From assembly GCA_018417955.1 (NCBI GenBank), contig JACTVC010000026.1, positions 682,001-746,000 of the forward strand: DNA of 64,000 nucleotides. The letters run 5' to 3'. Position 1 is the stretch's first letter; every line of letters begins with the position of its first letter. Below the pieces are notes generated by a model, which saw only the letters and a program-made list of their open reading frames with translations, was not told the DNA's origin and did no database searches. This document shows, piece by piece, positions 33,522 through 44,169 of this stretch. A program made the translations under genes and the position numbers. This DNA comes from Laccaria trichodermophora. Its lineage: Eukaryota; Basidiomycota; Agaricomycetes; Agaricales; Hydnangiaceae.

Positions 33522-33712
33522 TGTGACAGTGCCGAGCGTCAAGGTCATGGCATCATCCCCATCACCCCACCGCCATCGCCATCCTCAGCCCGTCGTCGTC
33601 GTCCAGGTGGCGATCGTTGTCCAATCAAAGACTAACCCCAACCCCACCAACCATCCCCCACTGCACCTCCTGCCCCTGCCCCTGATCCCTCTTAAACACA
33701 TCCCTTCATGTT
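33522..33712 (-). pseudogene. Crz1-like 3'-end fragment, inverted
   Basis: The reverse complement matches about 5040-5175, covering the last codons of the Crz1-like gene (reading [11 protein letters not shown]) and the downstream spacer with CCTTGACGCTCGGCACTG. It directly abuts, without a gap, an inverted copy of the sequence before the ATM1 start. It is non-functional. Confidence 0.65.
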
Positions 33713-34087
33713 GATGACACATGGCATGCTTGTTGGAAATCTTATCTGATTACGGCCAACCGTTCCCGATTGATATTTTTTTTGTATTTTTGATGAAGCA
33801 ACGATGAACTTGACGATGAAGCTGACAATTGTGAAAAATCATGCCAAGTGTTCTGAGGATAACACGATAACGACCTATCTATGACACAAAGCGAGTATAA
33901 AGTGATGAGGTAGACGAAATACTCCACATCTCCTTCCATCCTCTTCAAGTTCCAGCATAGAACTTCAAAGCCGTGATCACTTCGAGAGGACTCAGAGGAG
34001 TCGGATAAATTTCGTCTTGGTGCATGTCAGCAACTCCAACTACTAATCCCACCGACGATGTCTGCACAAAGAAGAAGCCCTTGTATT
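33713..34087 (-). other. inverted copy of the F-box/ATM1 spacer
   Basis: The reverse complement matches about 52015-52624, the spacer between F-box gene C and ATM1, with internal deletion. Similarity stops at the exact position of the ATM1 ATG (the CATCAAC just before it is the last shared sequence). No gene is present. Confidence 0.55.
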
Positions 34088-34523
34088 TCACATATCACTG
34101 GGGACACGAAGTCCGTCCAGCAATGAAAACGGCAACTTAGAGGGTCGGGGCGGATAGTCTAACTGAAGGTCCAACCCTTCTTCAACAAGCTGCGCAAGAT
34201 CCGGGACAATTTCTATCTTCCAAGCAAGCCAAAGGCATTTCAACTTCGGTGCCATGATTTCTGAGGAACCCGCCCCTTGTTTCTCCAAAAGAAATCCCAA
34301 GAGGACTTCATTCAACAAGTATGGCAGTTGATAATCAATGTGCAGATTTAACAGCTGGGGACAAATTGTTTGCCCGTCAGAGGCAGATGGGAGAAAGGAA
34401 TAAAGAAACTTCTTATCCAAAATCGGAATCACGTTAAAGCCTTCGGGTACTTGCGCAAGGGATCGTTTGAAGATCAGAGTGGTCGCATTAGGGATGAGAC
34501 GCAAACACTCAATCAATTCGGTC
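34088..34523 (-). pseudogene. F-box gene 3' fragment, inverted
   Basis: It encodes the last 142 residues of the F-box family (ECLRLIPNATTLIFKRS to DGLRVPSDM) in minus orientation, without the F-box. It is cut at 34523 by hAT-like element 2. It is closest to the gene at 50.3 kb. The open frame is intact, but there is no promoter or start of its own. Confidence 0.7.
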
Positions 34524-34892
34524 TAGTGTTGCCACGGCCCGGCTTGGCTTGGCTCTGGCTCAGCTCAGGTGCCTGAGCCGATAATGTGGCCCTGGCTCGC
34601 AAGCTGGGCCAATTGCTTTGGCCCCAGGGCCGCTCTGAGCGGCTCTGAGCTGGCTAAGCTACTCAAACTGGTGTGCTACCACACACGCTTTTTCCTTCAC
34701 TTCCCCTTCATTTTTTTCCCTTCTTTTTGCTTTCAGTGCTCTTCTACAGTCTCTCAATTCCTTATTCCATCCTCTGTTGCATCTACATAGATCCATGTTT
34801 GGATTGTTCTATTAATACATCAAGGTGTTTGCCCTTATATAATACAACTGGATTGAACTCGGAAGGTGTGTGTCAATGACACTGGTACTACA

Positions 34893-36203
34893 AGGACCCC
34901 CGGCAATAGCAGAAAAGGCCTGATCCCGAAAATCAGGTTTTTGTCCGGACGCCTCTGTGTCAAATTTGTCCGGATGGGACCTGGCCTACCCTACCATTTC
35001 AAAAATTTGTCCGGACACCCAAATCAGGGCATTTTTTGACCCAAAGATGTCCGGATTGGCGGATCTGGCCTCAGTACTGGCTCAAACGACGTTGAGAGCC
35101 TCCCAGAGAATAGGAGATGGGTATATAACAAGAAAAATGTATATTTTAACACTGGATATTGCCATTAGTACACTAATCATCAGACTCCTCTCCTCCACCA
35201 CGCTTTTTCGCAAGTTTCAGAGCTGCTGTGAGCTCTTTTTGACCATATTTCAAGGCTTTATAACGTTCTATGTCTCCGGGTAACAGCTCGATGAAAGGCG
35301 CCGATGACTGTTCGGGAGGTAACCTTGTCTCGAGGAGGCACAGAAACTGGATTGACGGTAGGAGAAGAAAGTGTTTGGTTTGGAAAATTGCGGTAGCGTC
35401 TGTGACCGAGCGAAACTGTTGACCGAGTCGGTAGTACTGGAAAAGTTGAACACCAAGGTATGACACTGCCGCAATGGTCGATGACTCCATAATAGCACTA
35501 TGTTTGCCATTTTTTCCTCCTGTTTTCGAATAAAGGGCGATGACTTCAAAGGCAAGAATTGGTTAGTCATATCATACAGATTGGATGGCAAACAAGGAGC
35601 TTACCTTGACCGACCATGACACCATTCACAGTCACGATAAAGCCATAATCGTCAACTTGCAGTGGACGAATCATGGTCACCCGAGCATCGACTAGTTCGT
35701 TAACTACAAGAACATACTACGACCTACTAGATCATTTGAGAATAGATGAGAAATCATGTCGGTGAGGTCCTCGGGCTTAGTAAACAAATATTCTCGACCT
35801 ATCTCCAAAGTCTGTGAGGTCTGTGGAATAGCTGACTAAATTAAGTATTATTCCAACGAGACAAAACGACAGCCCACAGTGATGCTCGCAAAATGTGCAA
35901 GAAAAAAAATGTGGGAGAGCTTGCACAATTTGCATTACCTTAGGTTCGATCGCACAACTTCCCCGACACGGCTCATTAATGTCACACACAGCAGACACCG
36001 TTAGACCGCTCAGCCATGACAGCTATGTCCGGATAGCAGCCTTAGGGCATCTGACATCTCGTCGATCTTGTCCGGGCTCTGGGCTCTGGGTGGTTTCGAA
36101 TTTTGTCGCTTTTTGTCCGGATTGGCCCCCAGCTGTTGGACCTAAAATTCACATTTTTTGTCCGGATCGGGACCAGGCCTTTTCTGCTATTGCCGGGGGT
36201 CCT
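34893..36203. mobile_element. nested 1.3-kb TIR element with 8-bp target duplication
   Basis: It is bounded by inverted repeats that start AGGACCCCCGGCAATAGCAG and stay alike for about 35 nt. It is flanked by GTACTACA at 34885-34892 and 36204-36211. Element 1 near 31820 holds the empty site with one GTACTACA, confirming the borders. Several TTTGTCCGGA-like motifs occur near both ends in the same direction, which may be transposase-binding repeats. The 8-bp duplication suggests hAT-type mobilisation. It carries a degenerate gene on the minus strand. Confidence 0.9.
35173..35870 (-). pseudogene. unknown gene carried inside the nested element
   Basis: Reading the minus strand, a piece LEIGREYLFTKPEDLTDMIS (about 35820-35722) is followed by ARVTMIRPLQVDDYGFIVTV (ending at 35605). 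After a clean intron comes IALYSKTGGKNGKH, then AAVSYLGVQLFQYY and a basic/acidic tail KKRGGGEESDD ending at 35173. The composition and exon borders look like a real protein-coding gene captured by, or belonging to, the element. Between the first two pieces there is no normal-length intron and the frame breaks, so the gene is probably damaged. I do not recognise the family. Confidence 0.5.
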
Positions 36204-36726
36204 GTACTACATAGGCAACAAGAGAGTGTCATAAATTATATTCAACAGTAGTGTAAGAGGGACAAGAGGCCCGAGGGTACAGTATAGATGGGAACACAAG
36301 GCTGTGCAGCCTCATGGAGTTACCGGGCTTGTCAAACATCAAATCATATGCACAAGGGAGAGACGAAATGGGAAGAGACAATGAGGGAAGAGACACAGGA
36401 GCGAAGATGCACATGAGGGAAGAGGCGCATGAGGGAAGATACATGCATAGGAAGAGACACACAAGGAAAGAGAAGGGGGAAGGAAGAGATGTGCGAGGGA
36501 AAGGACATGCGAGGGAAGAGATGTGTGAGGAGAGACGCACAGGGGAAGGGTGTGAGGGAAGAGTGCGATGGATGAGATGTGCAGGGGATGAGATGTGCGA
36601 GGATGAGACATGTGGGGGAAGGGACATGCAAGGAAAAGAGAGAGGTGAGGGGGTCGACGGAATGAGAAGGGACAGGTGAGGGTGGGTGAAATGAAGCAGA
36701 CAGAGTGGAGATGACCAGCGCTGGGC

Positions 36727-37384
36727 AGGAGGGTATGCGTCTATGACGTCGCCTACCCCAAGTCAGAGTCATCTTCCGCCTCCTCCAGCAGAGAGCTAGG
36801 ACTAGGGGTGGTGCTGGTGGGAGGGGGGAGGAGCAAGATTCGGTGGTGTTTAAGCGAGAACAGGGTCAGGAGGTGCGGTTAGTCTTTGAGTGGTGATGGG
36901 GATGGGGTGATGCTTTGTTTTTGACAGCGCCGCTACGATGTTCCCTCACAAGACGAGGCCTCCCTCGTTGAGAGCTTCTCCAACAAGACCCTCGATAAAA
37001 CCTACTCTCTGACATACAAGACAAGCTCTCCCTTTGCTTGCTATGTGCATGCTTTTTATTTGATACTCAATTTGGTTCTATTCATGAACTCTCTTTCTCG
37101 ACTTTTACTTTTTGATTCCCCCCCCACTTTTTTCGTTGTTGCTTGATAGACTGAACAGGCTTCGGAGTCTTAGGTATTTTTTTGAGTAGATGGGATACCC
37201 CCCGCGATCTGAATGAATTTAAATTTACCCTAGAAAGGATGGGATGTCTTGTTGCAATGTCACGACAAAAGGTAGGAGGAATATCAACACCCCAACCAAG
37301 AGTCGCGGGAGGGGGGAAAATTAAAGTCGCAAGAGTGAAGCGGTATAGTTGACTGGCACAGTAAACGCCGAATATTGAGGCCTG
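36727..37384 (+). pseudogene. Crz1-like 3' end and spacer, copy 3
   Basis: From GGAGGGTATGCGTC onward it follows the last exon and 3' spacer of the Crz1-like gene (4944-5600), including the FKREQGQEV-like coding remnant near 36850 and the tract ending in ACTGAACAGG. Zinc fingers are absent. It joins the truncated hAT-like element 2 to the aerolysin palindrome. Confidence 0.65.
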
Positions 37385-38975
37385 CATGGCCTGAAAAACA
37401 AGTTCGACCACGAGAGGATCACATCGAAATAGAAAGTTCTCGGGGAGATAGACTCCTGGACAAGCCAACGACTAAAACATGCACTACATACACAGGACGA
37501 TTTCAGGATATATGGGGAACGAAGATATGAAAACGGGATAGGTATGAACTTTAAAGGGGCGCGCCGTTAAACCTCCGATTTCAGAAGCGGATTGTTTTTG
37601 GAGCCGGAGCCTACATAGGACCTGAGGAATTTTTTCATCATTGAGGTTCAATTACCCACCGGTTTTGACTATTTATATCTTAAGCCAGTCATCGACTTGG
37701 ACATCCACCCCCCACGACTCAACGTTGTGATAAACACCACTCTTCGTGACTTCTTCATACCCGCCGCTCCGATACCAAATGCACTTCGTGTAGGTGAAAG
37801 GAATATCGATTATAGACTTCTTGATTAAAATCGTTGCCAGCGCCTTCTTCATCGGAGGAACGGCAATGGCTGAACTCGATGTCACTGTCTTGGCATGGGT
37901 GGTCGAGCCTCCCCATGCGTATGATGCATTAACGGTATATGTGACTTCCACTCCGGTTTCTGCAAGGAAAGGTATTTCAACTTTGCCAGATAATTTGGTG
38001 GACAATGATCCCCCAATTGTGGTAGTCCAGGTGCCGACGTCAGAGACGAGGTAGGAGTACGTAAGATTCTGGGTGATGGTATCCGACGTGGAGTCATTGC
38101 GAACCATTGTTGAGAGCGCGATTTCTGGTGTCAACTCGGTGATGGAGGTCTCGGATGGATCGGTGTTGTAGTCGATGCTGGTAATCACTTCATGAAGGAC
38201 TGGATTACCGACCTTGATCCATGCCGAATCGGACTGAGTTGTGACCGAAAGTATGTCCATCTTGCCCGACACGTGGGGATCTTCTTGGAGCTGAGGCACA
38301 ACGAAGTCCCCATCAGGAGTACGGAATACGAAAGTGTCTTTGACCCCGGCGACATCGAGTAGAGTGAACGGTATGGTGTCGGGTATAAGAGACTTCGTGT
38401 AATAGGCAACGAAAACGCCCTCGACGGAACTAGTGGAGCGCTTGAAGTAGGTCCCTTCCCAGGACCGAAGGTAAAACTGCTCTGGATTATCGGCGAGATA
38501 TTCGACAAGGACCTCGCATTGATAATCTGGCACGGTCTTTTCGAAACTGGCATATCCCTGGTCTATGGAATAGTAGCGATTGCCATCGGGATTGATGAGG
38601 TAAATCCTGTTAGGAAGACAAGGAGTCTGTCGTTGATAAGCTTGTGCTGGCATTCAAAACCTATTGATCTAGTTGAATGAGTGCGCATCAGTCTTCATGT
38701 AAGGTACTCATCGGTATCAACTCACCTGTGTGGGTAGAAGGGGTGACTTAAATATGTAAAAAAAAAGTTGGTAACTATTCATATAGCTGCCAGCTGAGTG
38801 ATCGGACCGTCCTCCTGGTGGACAGAACGAAAATACACTGCCCACGACTCACGAGATGCAGAAGTCTAAAATGGAAAAGATTACCAAGTGGGCGGTTCCC
38901 AGCCAAGTGTCATGTGTGAGCCTCATCATAGGACTGGCGTCGATGCATGTGAGAGAGCGCAGGTATTGCTATCGG
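37385..38975. repeat. left arm of 1.6-kb inverted repeat
   Basis: The arm pairs with 39233-40845 in inverted orientation. Over the coding part the two arms are nearly identical; the outer 300 nt and inner 150 nt are more diverged. About 257 nt of non-matching sequence separates the arms. Each arm carries one aerolysin-like gene reading outward. Confidence 0.85.
37673..38653 (-). CDS. aerolysin-like beta-pore-forming protein, left copy
   Basis: A single-exon frame of 326 residues. The N-terminal about 120 residues start with an aromatic-rich segment and could be a binding module. The C-terminal about 170 residues are Thr/Ser-rich alternating strands with a central amphipathic stretch, a NASYAWGG turn and a hydrophobic AVPPM/IDIPFTYT strand. 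This is the pattern of fungal aerolysin-type pore-forming proteins. No signal peptide is seen, as in cytoplasmic mushroom defence proteins. It differs from the right copy at only a few residues and ends seven residues earlier because of an earlier stop. By family knowledge such proteins oligomerise on target membranes; the target here is unknown. Confidence 0.7.
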   Translation of the reverse strand: MPAQAYQRQTPCLPNRIYLINPDGNRYYSIDQGYASFEKTVPDYQCEVLVEYLADNPEQFYLRSWEGTYFKRSTSSVEGVFVAYYTKSLIPDTIPFTLLDVAGVKDTFVFRTPDGDFVVPQLQEDPHVSGKMDILSVTTQSDSAWIKVGNPVLHEVITSIDYNTDPSETSITELTPEIALSTMVRNDSTSDTITQNLTYSYLVSDVGTWTTTIGGSLSTKLSGKVEIPFLAETGVEVTYTVNASYAWGGSTTHAKTVTSSSAIAVPPMKKALATILIKKSIIDIPFTYTKCIWYRSGGYEEVTKSGVYHNVESWGVDVQVDDWLKI

Positions 38976-39232
38976 TATATGGCAACGCCAAAGAGTGGGG
39001 TAAGGAACAAGAGGTGTTCGATTCACCGATCGTGGTAGGGTTCCCACGGATGGGGGCAGGGATTTCCCAAGGATTTCCTGACTTATACTCTGTCCTCCCT
39101 ATCTGCTTGTTCCTCAACCGCCGTGCGTAGTTACATTAATATAAAAGCTGATGGAACGGGTGATTTCCAGCTGGGCGAGCAAGGTAAACGCGTCGCGCTT
39201 TGGTCGCGCTTGTATCCTTTGCCAAGAAACAT

Positions 39233-40845
39233 GTGACCCGGATCGATAGCAATATTTGTGCTCTCCCACATGCATCGACGGCAGCCCTATGCCAGTGGTG
39301 AGGTTAACGTTCACACATGACACTTGGCTGGGATCCGCCCACTTGATAATCTTTTCTATTTTAGACTTCTGCATCCCGTGGGCAGTGTATTTTCACACTT
39401 ACGGTTCTGTCCACCAGGAGGACGGTCCGCTCACTCAGCTGGCGTTTATATGAATAGTACTGACTTTTTTTTACATATCTAAGTCACCCCTTCTACCCAC
39501 ACAGGTGAGTTGATACCGATGAGTACCTTACATGAAGACTGATGCGCACTCATTCAACTAGATCAATAGGTTTTGAATGCCAGCACAAGCTTATCAACGA
39601 CAGACTCCTTGTCTTCCTAACAGGATTTACCTCATCAATCCCGATGGCAATCGCTACTATTCCATAGACCAGGGATATGCCAGTTTCGAAAAGACCGTGC
39701 CAGATTATCAATGCGAGGTCCTTGTCGAATATCTCGCCGATAATCCAGAGCAGTTTTACCTTCGGTCCTGGGAAGGGACCTACTTCAAGCGCTCCACTAG
39801 TTCCGTCGAGGGCGTTTTCGTTGCCTATTACACGAAGTCTCTTATACCCGACACCATACCGTTCACTCTACTCGATGTCGCCGGGGTCAAAGACACTTTC
39901 GTATTCCGTACTCCTGATGGGGACTTCGTTGTGCCTCAGCTCCAAGAAGATCCCCACGTGTCGGGCAAGATGGACATACTTTCGGTCACAACTCAGTCCG
40001 ATTCGGCATGGATCAAGGTCGGTAATCCAGTCCTTCATGAAGTGATTACCAGCATCGACTACAACACCGATCCATCCGAGACCTCCATCACCGAGTTGAC
40101 ACCAGAAATCGCGCTCTCAACAATGGTTCGCAATGACTCCACGTCGGATACCATCACCCAGAATCTTACGTACTCCTACCTCGTCTCTGACGTCGGCACC
40201 TGGACTACCACAATCGGGGGATCATTGTCCACGAAAATATCTGGCAAAGTTGAAATACCTTTCCTTGCAGAAACCGGAGTGGAGACCACATACACTGTCA
40301 ACGCATCATATGCATGGGGAGGCTCGACCACCCATGCCAAGACAGTGACATCGAGTTCAGCCATTGCCGTTCCTCCGATGAACAAGGCGGTGGCAACGAT
40401 TTTAATCAAGAAGTCTATAATTGATATTCCTTTCACCTACACGAAGTGCATTTGGTATCGGAGCGGCGGGTATGAAGAAGTCACGAAGAGTGGTGTTTAT
40501 CACAACGTTGAGTCGTGGGGGGTGGATGTTCAAGTCGATGACTGGCATAAAATTGAAATACTTAAAACCGGTGAGTAAATCGAATCTCAATCATGAAAAA
40601 ATCGATCATGCGCCCTCAGGTCCTGTGTAGGCTCCAGCTTCGAAAGCAATCCGTTTCTGAAATGAATGTCATCAGAGGTTTGACGGACGTGCATACGGTA
40701 ACATACCTATTATCCCCTTCCATCTCTTCGTTCCCCAAGATTGAAGAGCATCCTGTGCATGATGTAGTGCATGTTCCAATAGTGTTGGCTTGTCTAATAG
40801 AGATGATCCTCTCTTCGTCGAACTTGCTTTACATGGCTGCGCGAT
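39233..40845. repeat. right arm of 1.6-kb inverted repeat
   Basis: This is the partner of the arm at 37385-38975. Most of it (about 39292-40975) is absent from the corresponding place in block A near 17480, where the two flanking sequences meet directly. The aerolysin-bearing segment is therefore an insertion in block B or a deletion in block A. Confidence 0.8.
39577..40578 (+). CDS. aerolysin-like beta-pore-forming protein, right copy
   Basis: A single-exon frame of 333 residues, almost the same as the left copy at 37673-38653 and with the same predicted two-part layout. The last codons overlap a possible splice donor (GTGAGT at 40570); splicing to the AG near 40620 would change only the final residues. 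It is transcribed away from its twin, so both share a 923-bp divergent upstream region. Both frames are intact despite the repeat-rich surroundings, suggesting gene conversion, very recent duplication or selection. Confidence 0.7.
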   Translation: MPAQAYQRQTPCLPNRIYLINPDGNRYYSIDQGYASFEKTVPDYQCEVLVEYLADNPEQFYLRSWEGTYFKRSTSSVEGVFVAYYTKSLIPDTIPFTLLDVAGVKDTFVFRTPDGDFVVPQLQEDPHVSGKMDILSVTTQSDSAWIKVGNPVLHEVITSIDYNTDPSETSITELTPEIALSTMVRNDSTSDTITQNLTYSYLVSDVGTWTTTIGGSLSTKISGKVEIPFLAETGVETTYTVNASYAWGGSTTHAKTVTSSSAIAVPPMNKAVATILIKKSIIDIPFTYTKCIWYRSGGYEEVTKSGVYHNVESWGVDVQVDDWHKIEILKTGE

Positions 40846-40979
40846 CGATTGGAATGGAAACGCGATTCAAGTTGTGAGCGTCCATGTGAAACTCAGTTGT
40901 GCATGATCTCTGTTATTTTTCAATGCTTAAGACCGCAAATTACACAGAGAAATAGTTCTGTCCGCTTCCTCACAACAAT

Positions 40980-42400
40980 GCTCCTCTCATCTTCGTCTCC
41001 AAGCCCTTTGAGGGCACTTAGCCCTAGCCGCGCTCCTTCCCAAGGCGCTTTGCACTATGCCTCTTCCACGAAACGAGATAACTGTTGCCAACTCGTTCTG
41101 CAGGCGCGTCAAGAACGGGGCTCGAGTAGGATGACGGCCGCCTTCATCAGCGCCACCATGCTCGTATTTTGAAAAGCTGGGTTTGTGCCCATGCACCGTG
41201 GTTTGTCCCTTGCCATTCTCGTGGTTTTACAACTTATATTCCCATAGACGAGTCAGTTTCTCACCTTTGAACCTCAGCGATGACTCTGAACCCAACTACG
41301 CACATGTTATGGCTGGATCCGACAGCGACGACAGCATTTCGGAAAGGGTCATTGACGTTCGAGGTTGACGCGGAAACGAGCAAGTGGTCGGAAGGCAATG
41401 AGGATTATCGTTGAGAAAAGGTCTGAGTGCGGTATAATGAGGTGGGTGGCTTTTCAATCGTATCTTCGCGACGTAGACCCATCTTTTATCCGTGCAGATC
41501 TCTCCGAAGATGAAGGGCACTCCGAAGAGCACACTATCCTGACAAACGAGTCCCATCCCGTTCAACACTCGACGGGCTCATCACGGCAAAGGCCACACCC
41601 CCCCAATCCTCACCAATCCAAACTTCTTCAAAAATCAACCCGCCAGGTTATACCGCCATCTGTGTCCCATTTTCCTCCGTCGAGAGGGGGTTGCGGTTAG
41701 CCGATGGCAGCATGGAACAAACGGAGGCTGCGGAATCACGGGGAGGACTCGGATATGAACAGAAGAGACAGGTCACGGTTATGGCGAAGAGGACAATTGC
41801 GAGGGGAGTGGTGGATGTTGAAGCGGCTCCTGATAGCGAAGAAGTGAACCGGGGAGGTAGAGATGATAAGGTACTGGAGTTCAGTCGTTCATGGCTCATA
41901 TACTTACTCCCGCACCGTTTAGTAAGTCACGAATTTGACTCATGACTACCTCTCCCAAACTACACCCACCCGAGGATCAACGCAACCCTGCCTCGATGTT
42001 TCGAATGGTGTCTCCATTGACGGCATCGGCCTAATATAGGGAGTACCACAACGACAGCCTAGCGATGGCCTCCCACTTGAGCTTATTGAGGATATAGCCA
42101 ATGCTCTTCAGGATGATGTACCCACATTACAGACATGCTACTATGCCATAAATATATCTTTCGATCTATCAATTCGAAGTTCAATTGCCGACGCTGAGGG
42201 AGTCCAATTTCTTAAAGTGAGTTTGTTTTATTCGCTGTCTCTAAGGATCAAATCACGACACACTCCTTTCCCCAGCTTTTCTGAAGGAACATGCGAATCA
42301 GGTTGGCCGGCTTCCAAGCAGTATACTAAGAAAAACGCGACAACCACGACTAAGGTAACGTTGAGGGACTTTTGCTATTGATCCTGGTGCTCACCCTCTG
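40980..42400. other. left part of block B, no intact gene
   Basis: It aligns with about 17480-18640 of block A. A coding-like stretch near 42080-42180 reads ANALQDDVPTLQTCYYA, like the start of an F-box protein, but lacks the rest. Other frames are broken. Confidence 0.4.
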
Positions 42401-42890
42401 CATTGGATCCCAGCTCATATCTCCTTCGACGAAGGTTCAACTGTTTCGGTCACTCTCCCAGCTGCCTAAGGGCTCGACCTTCCAATCACAGAGTCTGCCG
42501 GGTACATAATTACCCAAACACACCTATCATCATTCTCGGCCGTGGCAGTTCTGTTGGACAATTTGGTACGCATTCATGACGACACAGGCTTGCCTCATAA
42601 TTTGTTCATCTAGAAATTCGTCGGCCATTCAACTTGCTAAACTCTCCAGATTGTCGCCAATAATTACCACCGGCTTGCTTGAATCCCTGGGCGCTACAGA
42701 CTTCGTCGATTGCAATCCTCAGAATCCGCCTTGGGACCTGCCACATACGTTCGAATTAACGATCTCAATCACTCGGAAGTCGGATACACATCCTGCCAGG
42801 TCCCTGGCCATGATGTTAGGCTCTCAGGCCAACGCTATCTGGTGGCTTCAGTTTCTGTGCCCCTCCGGCCCAGCTTGAGACGGAGATGGC
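42400..42890 (+). pseudogene. decayed MDR-type dehydrogenase, copy B
   Basis: Pieces in order: DEGSTVSVTLPAA, then IIILGRGSSVGQF before a splice donor, then AIQLAKLSRLSPIITTGLLE and SLGATDFVDCNPQ. These are the Rossmann-fold core of an MDR zinc-type dehydrogenase or enoyl reductase. Stops and missing catalytic N-terminal sequence show it is non-functional. It reads better than copy A over the Rossmann segment. Confidence 0.6.
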
Positions 42891-43091
42891 CGTCAAGATG
42901 CAGTCCCCGCATAAACCACACTTGTCAGACATGTGGTCCTTAAACTGGGATCCATCAAACGACATGAGGCCTCTAGGGAAAACACGATGCATAGTGGAAG
43001 ATAACCGATCTTCGTCGCTTATCGCAAAACATAGCTATTTAACATCGTCACAACCGTGCATTTTCCAACGCATGCCCCCTTGCTCAAGACA

Positions 43092-44169
43092 ATGCCGCCT
43101 GCACCTCCTACCTTGAATCGTGTTGTCGCCTATTATCAGACACAGTACAATGGTGGCAAGTACTGTTCCCCAACGCCATTGACACCTGTCGTTACCCATC
43201 TCATCATCGCTGCATTCCACCTATTTGCCGATAAAGATGGTACCATGTTGATCCACCTCAACGACGTCTCCCCCGAGGACTCTACCTTAACGCAGATGTG
43301 GACTGACGTCGCACAAATGCAGAAAAGCGGCGTCAAGGTCATGGGCATGTTGGGTGGAGCAGGTACAGGATCGTATAAAAGTCTGACTACGGACTTTGCC
43401 GATTACTACCGTCTGCTTTCGACGTGCATAACAAAGTAAGTCTTTCTTATGCCCAATGCGCACTTGAGGACGATAGTGAGATTTGATCACGTTGTTATCT
43501 AGTCACGGACTCGATGGATTCGATCTCGACATCGAAGAACCCGACAGCCTCGAAAATGTTGTAAAGCTCATCCAGCAACTCAGGTCGGACTTTGGCGAAG
43601 ATTTTATCATCACCTTGGCCCCTGTAGCCAGCGCGCTAAAAGGCGGGAAGGATCCTTTCAGTGGTATCACCTACAGCGACCTTGAGAAGAATTACGGCGA
43701 TTACATCGACTGGTATAACGCTCAATTCTACTCGGGCTACGGGTCGATGAAGGATACGACAGATTACGACGCCATCGTAACGGGTTGTCCCTTGGACCCA
43801 AGCAGATTAGTAGCCATCATCCTCACGAACAAGGACAATGGCACTGGGTGGGTGGAGTTGGATACTGTGAAGTCAACGGTGCGGCAGTTATTGCAGCAGT
43901 ACAGTGGTCGCAAGTACGGTGGTCGCTTCGGAGGGATAGCAGGTTGGGAGTATTTCAATTCGGAACCGGATTTGAACGAGCCTTGGACATGGGCAACGGT
44001 GATGAAGGTGGCGATGGTTAACTGGAAGGAGGTCCTTGCGTTGAAGTCCCCTGATGGCACTAGCGACGATGGCACTAGCGACGATGGCACTAGTGACGAT
44101 GGCACTAGCGACGATGCAACCACACAACGTGTCACAGATGTCTCCGACGTACAGTACCACTTTAACTGA
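43092..44169 (+). CDS. GH18 glycoside hydrolase, copy B
   Basis: Two exons, 43092-43435 and 43503-44169, join in phase to 336 residues. The DGFDLDIEE catalytic motif is conserved, with the acid/base Glu at residue 126. It differs from copy A mainly by a four-residue insertion (GRKYGGRF region) and by a C-terminal run of four DGTSD units encoded by a 15-nt tandem repeat at 44053-44112. There is no signal peptide. It is convergent with the propeller gene downstream. Both copies look intact, so dosage or sub-function differences are possible. Confidence 0.85.
44053..44112 (+). repeat. 15-nt coding minisatellite in GH18 copy B
   Basis: Four consecutive units of GATGGCACTAGCGAC (one with a single T change) encode DGTSD repeats in the C-terminal tail, outside the catalytic barrel. 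Copy A has only a short non-repeated SSDATSE tail here. The reading frame is preserved whatever the copy number. Confidence 0.9.

Larger units (their letters stand above)
34524..36718. mobile_element. hAT-like element 2, truncated and carrying a nested insertion
   Basis: The left end TAGTGTTGCCACGGCCCGG matches the ends of element 1, and internal sequence follows element 1 in reverse orientation up to GATGACCAG near 36715, where it stops. The other terminus is missing, so no target duplication can be seen. A 1.3-kb element is inserted at 34893-36203. The element disrupts the inverted F-box fragment. Confidence 0.8.

Noticed and set aside
38185..38553. Second frame inside the aerolysin-like gene, also present in the right copy
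   Set aside because: It is conserved only because the DNA is nearly identical; composition is that of a shifted frame and there is no independent start context.
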